NCBI GenBank assembly: GCA_963796225.1
Contig: CAWCLK010000055.1
Span: 20,570-84,569, forward strand
Length of the DNA stretch: 64,000 bases
Source of the DNA: CAWCLK01 sp963796225
GTDB taxonomy: Bacteria; Actinomycetota; Nitriliruptoria; Nitriliruptorales; Nitriliruptoraceae
Direction: 5' to 3'
In this document: piece by piece, positions 59,397 through 64,000 of the stretch
How positions within the stretch are numbered: the first letter of the stretch is position 1
Layout of the letters: every line of letters begins with the position of its first letter
Notes under the pieces: model-generated
The model's input: only the letters and a program-made list of their open reading frames with translations
Databases searched by the model: none
Told to the model about the DNA's origin: nothing
Translations under genes and position numbers: made by a program

Positions 59397-60689
59397 GTGG
59401 CAGGTGCCGTGAGGTTGGTCGGGCTGTTCCTGGTCGTGGGGTTGGTCGTGGCAGGATGTGGGCAGGGGGCGACCAGCGACGGTGCCGGGTCGAGGCCGAC
59501 GGCTGCGACGCCATCGACGTCGCCCTCGTCCGTTCCTGCGCCTGGGGTGTCTCGGGCACCGTCGACCTCGGATGATGCGGGGGCGTTGGCCGAGGGGCTC
59601 AATGCCGTGGGGTTCGACCTGTTCGCGCAGGCGGCCGCGGACACGTCCGGGGACGTGGTGCTCTCGCCGTTGTCGATCGGGCTGGCGTTCGGGATGGCCG
59701 ACGTCGGTGCGACCGGTGCCACCGCCGATGCCCTGCAGGAGTTGTTTGCCTATCCGGTGGACGGTGAGGAGCGGTGGTCGGCGTTCAACACCCTCGACCA
59801 GGAGGTCACCGACGTGGGCGAGCCGGTGGTGCGGCTCGCGAACCGCCAGTATCCGGACGAGTCGTTCGACACCGCGCCCGGCTACGACCAGACGCTGCGG
59901 CGGTGGTTCGGCACCGGGATCGAGCCGCTGCCGCTGCAGGACGAGCCGGAGCCGGCGCGTGCTCGGATCAACGAGTGGGTGGCCGAGCAGACCGAGCAGC
60001 TGATCCCGGAGCTGTTGCCGGAGGGGATGGTCAACGCGCAGTCGGTGATGGTGCTGGTCAACGCCCTGTACCTGGAGGCCGACTGGGAACGGCCGTTCGG
60101 CAAGTACCCGACCGAGGATGCCACGTTCACCCGGCTGGACGGGTCGCAGGTGACCGTGCCGTTGATGCACGAGCGTGAGCTGTCCGGTCCGGCGGTGGCC
60201 ACCGACTCCTACGCGGCGACCGAGATCCCCTACGAGGATGGGCAGCTGTCGATGCTGGTGATCGTCCCCGAGGACGGCCACTACCAGCAGGTCGAGGACG
60301 ACCTGTCGAACGAGCTGGTCGCCGAGATCGACGCCGCAGCCACCGAGGGCGTGGTCGAGCTGTGGCTGCCGCGGTTCGAGTCCGATGCCCGGCTGGACCT
60401 GGCCGAGGCGTTCGACGGGCTCGGTGTCGACGCCGTGTTCGGACCGGGTGGCAGCTGGGACGGCGTCGCCCCGGGGATCTTCCTCGCGTCCGGGGTCCAC
60501 GCGGCAGACATCAGCGTCGACGAGTACGGCACCGTCGCGGCAGCGGCCACTGGCCTGGGATTCGCGGAGAGTGGGCCGCCGCCACCGGACGTGACCGTCC
60601 GGGCCGACAAGCCCTTCCTGTACCTCATCCGCCACGAGCCGACCGGGGCGGTGCTCTTCGTCGGCCGCGTGACCGACCCGTCCGCGTAG
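59397..60689 (+). CDS. Serpin lipoprotein
   Basis: 430 residues. GTG 59397 (AAGGGG site) chosen over an upstream frame start because it begins the lipoprotein signal (VRLVGLFLVVGLVVAGCGQ, lipobox VAGC). After a Ser/Thr/Pro linker the serpin fold starts at NAVGFDLFAQ: VVLSPLSIGLAFGMADVGAT, VNALYLEADWERPFGKYPTE, WLPRFESDARLDL, and ADISVDEYGTVAAAATG with the inhibitory hinge GTVAAAATG (378-386), ending ADKPFLYLIRHEPTGAVLFV. The Ala-rich hinge indicates a true suicide protease inhibitor at the cell surface. Unusual cargo for an island. Confidence 0.9.
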   Translation: MAGAVRLVGLFLVVGLVVAGCGQGATSDGAGSRPTAATPSTSPSSVPAPGVSRAPSTSDDAGALAEGLNAVGFDLFAQAAADTSGDVVLSPLSIGLAFGMADVGATGATADALQELFAYPVDGEERWSAFNTLDQEVTDVGEPVVRLANRQYPDESFDTAPGYDQTLRRWFGTGIEPLPLQDEPEPARARINEWVAEQTEQLIPELLPEGMVNAQSVMVLVNALYLEADWERPFGKYPTEDATFTRLDGSQVTVPLMHERELSGPAVATDSYAATEIPYEDGQLSMLVIVPEDGHYQQVEDDLSNELVAEIDAAATEGVVELWLPRFESDARLDLAEAFDGLGVDAVFGPGGSWDGVAPGIFLASGVHAADISVDEYGTVAAAATGLGFAESGPPPPDVTVRADKPFLYLIRHEPTGAVLFVGRVTDPSA

Positions 60690-60774
60690 CCACCCGGTAG
60701 CTCGTATCGCCCGCCGGTATCACCCACCCCGCGACGGACGGGTTCGGCGGATCCAGCCTGCCTCAGGTCTCTGT

Positions 60775-61395
60775 TCAAGCCGTGGGGCAGCGCGCATCGA
60801 CCCACTGGTAGTGGAGTTCGGGCCGGTAGCCGGACTGCTCGGTCCAGAACTCGACCAGGTCGAGGACCTTGGCCACGGCACGGCGGACCTGCTCATCGGT
60901 GCGGTGCACGAACGTGCGTGGCGGGTCCTGGAAGTCGTCCTCCCAGAGCACCTCCTCGTCCACGCCGCCCCACATGCCCAGCCGCACGATCCCTCCCGGC
61001 TCGACGATCCGGACGACCTCGGACAGCGCTGCCTCGAAGTCCCCATGCGGCAGGTGCATGAACGTGCTCGCCGACCACGCCGCACCGAAGGCGTGATCCG
61101 GCAGCCCCGTGTCGGTCACGTCGGCCACCACGCCGTCGAGGTCGGCCTCCCCGGCCAGCTCGACATGCACGGGCGAAAGATCGACGATGGTGACGTCGAG
61201 CCCGGCGGCCGCAAACGCGACCCCGTCGACTCCCGTCGCGCCGCCGAGATCGACCACGCTGTTCAAGCCCGCCGTGCGGACCTGTTGGACCCACTGGTCC
61301 CGCGCACGAACTCTCCACTCCGGCAGCGGGTGGACGGCGCGCCTGCTGGCGTTGGCGTCGTACGACGCCCGCAACCGCTCCCGATCCACACCCAT
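60775..61395 (-). CDS. SAM-dependent methyltransferase
   Basis: 206 residues from ATG 61395. Class I fold: VVDLGGATGVDGVAFAAAGL (motif I), VTIVDLSPVHVELA (motif II acid), GVVADVTDTGLPDHAFGAAW, and HGDFEAALSEVVRIVEPGGI (post-motif). Substrate not indicated; sequence C-terminal of the core (TDEQVRRAVAKVLDLVEFWT) is family specific. Convergent with the serpin gene. Confidence 0.82.
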   Translation of the reverse strand: MGVDRERLRASYDANASRRAVHPLPEWRVRARDQWVQQVRTAGLNSVVDLGGATGVDGVAFAAAGLDVTIVDLSPVHVELAGEADLDGVVADVTDTGLPDHAFGAAWSASTFMHLPHGDFEAALSEVVRIVEPGGIVRLGMWGGVDEEVLWEDDFQDPPRTFVHRTDEQVRRAVAKVLDLVEFWTEQSGYRPELHYQWVDARCPTA

Positions 61396-61581
61396 GGCGT
61401 GAGCGTAGACAGCCGTGCGTCGGCTCGTCCGCTCTTGACGGCGACGTAGATCGCGCGCCGGTATCGCCCAATCCCGACCGCGCGGGTACGGCGGTTCCAG
61501 AGCGCTTGGCTCATCGAAGACCCTGTCACTGCGCACTGAGGAACGGCATACTGGCAGTGGGGACTCAGCCATTGGGGCAAC

Positions 61582-62235
61582 GTGGACGGGAACACTTCTC
61601 AAGATGGCGGCGCGGCTCGCCGGCAGGTCGAGGACGCGGTGCGGCGCGCGGAGCGCTTCTGGTTTCAGGCCCGCGTCCCGCGGTCAGCCCGCAGGCGTCT
61701 TGCTGAGGAACTGCGTGGGCGACTCGATCGCGAGATTGAGGAGGGCGGGGACGTCTCGGATGTCGTTGGTGACGATCCCGTTCGACTGGCTGCGGCCTGG
61801 CGCCGAGCGACAGATGACGACAGATGGCTCGACACGGTCGTCAGCACGGGTCTCGGCTCTCTGGCTCTTGTTGGCGCCTTCGCCTTCCTCGGCCCGGTCA
61901 CCGACACGGGCGCCGTCGGGCTGAATCGGTTCGCCCTGTGGATGGTGGGGGCGGCGACCCTCGGTTCCCTGCTCCAGGGGTTGGTGGTCAACCTTCGGGA
62001 TCGCCTCTCCCGAGGGGCCGTCGTTGCTGCGGGGATCGCTGCCGCGCTGATCCTGTTCTGGGCTACGGCTGTTCTCACGCCTGACCTGGGTCTTGATCTG
62101 GGCGCACCGGACCTGGTGCTGGCGCTACCAGTCGGCATCCCCACGGCCGCACTGGTTGTCGGGCTGGCGGGCCAGGCAGCTTGGTGGAAGCGCCGGCGTG
62201 ATGCCCTCGACCACCCCCTGCCTTCCATCGTGTGA
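61582..62235 (+). CDS. HAAS/permease-prefix-like membrane protein
   Basis: 217 residues, GTG 61582. The N-terminal cytoplasmic helical domain (RFWFQARVPRSARRRLAEEL, IEEGGDVSDVVGDDPVRLAA) resembles the HAAS domain, followed by four TM helices (STGLGSLALVGAFAFLG, LWMVGAATLGSLLQGL, AVVAAGIAAALILFWA, ALPVGIPTAALVVGLA). HAAS proteins normally pair with PadR-type regulators or signalling partners; none is adjacent. Confidence 0.65.
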   Translation: MDGNTSQDGGAARRQVEDAVRRAERFWFQARVPRSARRRLAEELRGRLDREIEEGGDVSDVVGDDPVRLAAAWRRATDDDRWLDTVVSTGLGSLALVGAFAFLGPVTDTGAVGLNRFALWMVGAATLGSLLQGLVVNLRDRLSRGAVVAAGIAAALILFWATAVLTPDLGLDLGAPDLVLALPVGIPTAALVVGLAGQAAWWKRRRDALDHPLPSIV

Positions 62236-62420
62236 TCCACCATCGTGGCCCAGCCCACCCCTCGGCGGTCAGGCCGTAGCGTGGGAGGCGACGCCAGTGA
62301 CCGACGCGCCGGGGGGAGCGACCCGGCGAAGAACGCCCGATGGTGCGGCGGCCAGGAACGTGCGTGTACCGGCGGTTACAAGCACTCCGCCGAGGCTGGC
62401 CGGCTGGCAGACTTGCGGCA

Positions 62421-62768
62421 ATGAAGAACACGTATCCGCGCGCTATGACGACGGCGGAGCGAGACGTCCTTACCAGGGTGCTGTCCGTCGAGTTCGCTGG
62501 CGTCGAGGCGCTCCGAGGATCCGTCGAGGGAGCTGTCGTCGTCGGTGGATGTGGTTGCGGTTGTCCGACCATCTACTTCCGGAGGGACGATCCCGCCGAG
62601 GGGATGGTGCTCGTTTCGGAGGGCCTGCTTCCCCGGGATCAAGAGCAGGCGGTTCTGCTGTTCACCAACGACCAGGGCGAGATCGCAGTCCTCGAGCTGA
62701 TGTGGATGACGCCGACGCCGCCCATCCACTTCCCGCCCGCGGACGACCTGCAAGTCAGCCCGAAGTAG
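62421..62768 (+). CDS. Hypothetical protein with Gly-Cys-rich loop, 115 aa
   Basis: ATG 62421. Helix (AERDVLTRVLSVEFAGVEAL) then VVGGCGCGCPTIYFRRDDPA and alternating strands (VLLFTNDQGEIAVLELMWM). The GCGCGCP loop could bind metal. This actinobacterial pattern is familiar but has no known function. Accessory region gene. Confidence 0.6.
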   Translation: MKNTYPRAMTTAERDVLTRVLSVEFAGVEALRGSVEGAVVVGGCGCGCPTIYFRRDDPAEGMVLVSEGLLPRDQEQAVLLFTNDQGEIAVLELMWMTPTPPIHFPPADDLQVSPK

Positions 62769-62949
62769 ACCGCCTGTATCGCCGGGCGGTGTTGTGCTCG
62801 GGGGGCGGGCTGGTACGGCGGATACGCCACGCGTCCCTCACGTTGTCTGTGGTCGTAAGCGCGGCCCGATCGTGGGATTGGAACTCACCGTGCCATGTGT
62901 GTCGTTCGTAGTGCTACGTTGATACAAAGCGAATGGCGAAGGGGTGGGG

Positions 62950-63964
62950 ATGGCGGACAGGTCGCGGCCGATGCTGCTGGGAGGGCTGGTGGCGACCGTC
63001 ACGGTGGCGCTGCACCTGGCCATCCTGCAGGTGTGGGTAGGACCGTTCCCGGTCCGCTGGGAGTGGGACCACCTCGCGTGGTTGGTGCTGCCGGGGATCA
63101 TGGCTGTCGTGGTCGCGGGCACGTGGTCCGACATCGGCGATGAGCGAGCCGCACGGTGGCTTCGTGAACGGGGCGTGCCTGAGACGGAAGGGAACCGGGC
63201 CGACGCCCGACGGTGGGTACGGCTGACGCGTACCTGCCGGGCGATTGGCTTCTTCGGCGTGGTCGTCCTGTCGGACGTGGCGGGGTGGGCGACCAACTTC
63301 GGTTTTCCGAACGGAAGCCCACTCCAGGACCGCCTCGTCGACATCGCGTCCCTGCATGTCCCCGGTCTCGAAGGATGGTCGCCGTCCATCCTCGGGTACG
63401 CCGTCGGGGCCGTGGTGGCAGAGGCCGTGCGCCGTCGCCGTGGCAAGGGTGGCGCCGTGCGGGCGGATCTTCGTCCGCGCGATCCTGCGGCCTATGTGCG
63501 TCCACTGGCTCGGTGGGGGCCACGAGCCCTCGTGGCGACGGGGTTGGTCGTGGCAGCGGGGACGTCCTTGAGGGGGGTCGAGGTCGTGACCGGCCCGTCC
63601 AGTGCGGTGTTGGCCGTTGCCATCGTCTTCGTGTTGGCTGCTGCCGAGACGGTTCGTTGGATGGTGGTGCGCCACCGCCAGCAGGCAACCAGCCCGGAGG
63701 CGGTGGCCTTCGACGACGCGGCGCGGACCACCACACTGCACGCGGTGAGTGGGTCAGCGATCGCCATCATCGGCCAGGCCATCGGCACGCACCTGTGGAA
63801 CGCCTCGTTGGGCCCTGGCGGGTGTGTGGCGCTGGTTGGCCATCGTCGGCTCGCTGATCTCCTTGGTCTGTCTGGGGATCTGGCTCGCTTACGGGGTGAG
63901 GCTGGTGTGGGTCGTGCAGCGAGGACCGCGCGCCAGGCCACGGCCTGCAGGGCGCAAATCGTGA
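62950..63964 (+). pseudogene. Polytopic membrane protein (frameshifted near 3' end)
   Basis: ATG 62950. About seven hydrophobic helices (LGGLVATVTVALHLAILQV, AWLVLPGIMAVVVAG, RAIGFFGVVVLSDVAG, LVATGLVVAAGTS, SAVLAVAIVFVLAAAE, GSAIAIIGQAIGTHL). Near 63810 the reading shifts by one base: the first frame becomes Arg-rich and runs off the window, while the neighbouring frame gives a last TM (WLAIVGSLISLVCLGIWLA) and basic tail ending at TGA 63964. Corrected length about 337 residues. No family recognised. Confidence 0.5.
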
Positions 63965-64000
63965 TCGTCGAGATCGACCCGCACTCGCCGCTGCCGCCCT

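Overview
The window is very GC-rich, gene-dense bacterial DNA with many GTG starts, four-base ATGA/GTGA gene overlaps and strong third-position GC bias. Gene content (UPF0182 membrane protein, PDZ/S16 protease, zinc-dependent DUF2342-type metalloprotease, DivIVA, DevS/DevR-like two-component pair, SLH-domain envelope protein) points to an actinobacterium. The SLH and LPxTG-like envelope proteins are compatible with a deep lineage such as Nitriliruptoria or Acidimicrobiia, but that placement is inference.

Layout. 0-10.4 kb: small membrane and hypothetical genes, an LPxTG-like anchored protein followed by a frameshifted three-SLH envelope protein, an ArsR-like regulator, a GDT1-type manganese exporter behind a manganese (yybP-ykoY) riboswitch, and a TetR/SDR operon with a palindromic operator. 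10.6-13.7 kb: an intact-looking transposon (10587-13712; imperfect 33-bp inverted repeats, 5-bp target duplication TCCGT) with a MuA/TniA-like transposase split by a frameshift, an AAA ATPase and a zinc-ribbon protein; it sits at the 3' end of a mazF-like gene. 13.7-18.4 kb: a decayed accessory region with the mazF-like gene, VapBC (VapC lacks its first catalytic Asp), a MazF-like pair, an integrase remnant and small membrane proteins.

18.8-53.6 kb is mostly core: a YyaL protein with a damaged CxxC, a diadenylate cyclase-domain protein, alpha/beta hydrolases, a GAF kinase and NarL-type regulator surrounded by probable hypoxia/dormancy genes (SRPBCC-like, split-barrel flavin proteins, a multicopper oxidase) with GGGCC/GGCCC palindromes upstream. 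Then come a peptidase lipoprotein, Fic and HAD genes, a convergent pair of metalloproteases, an epimerase/MoaE pair, an S8 protease, the PDZ/S16 protease, a large sensor kinase with a FecR-like partner, a DivIVA protein fused to a phage-head-like domain, UPF0182, a MATE exporter and a sulfur-handling MBL/rhodanese pair. 53.7 kb to the end is a genomic island beginning at an initiator tRNA gene: tyrosine integrase, SEC-C and pRiA4b-ORF3 proteins, an IS110 element, a serpin lipoprotein, a methyltransferase and small membrane/hypothetical genes.

A theme of the window is single-base frame breaks (about 5452, 12528, 31590, 34790, 44611, 45135, 45370, 46243, 46986, 54662, 63810). Nearly all are explained by one extra base. 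This looks more like consensus sequence error than gene decay, although individual cases could be real; frameshifted genes are therefore given with their probable full spans.
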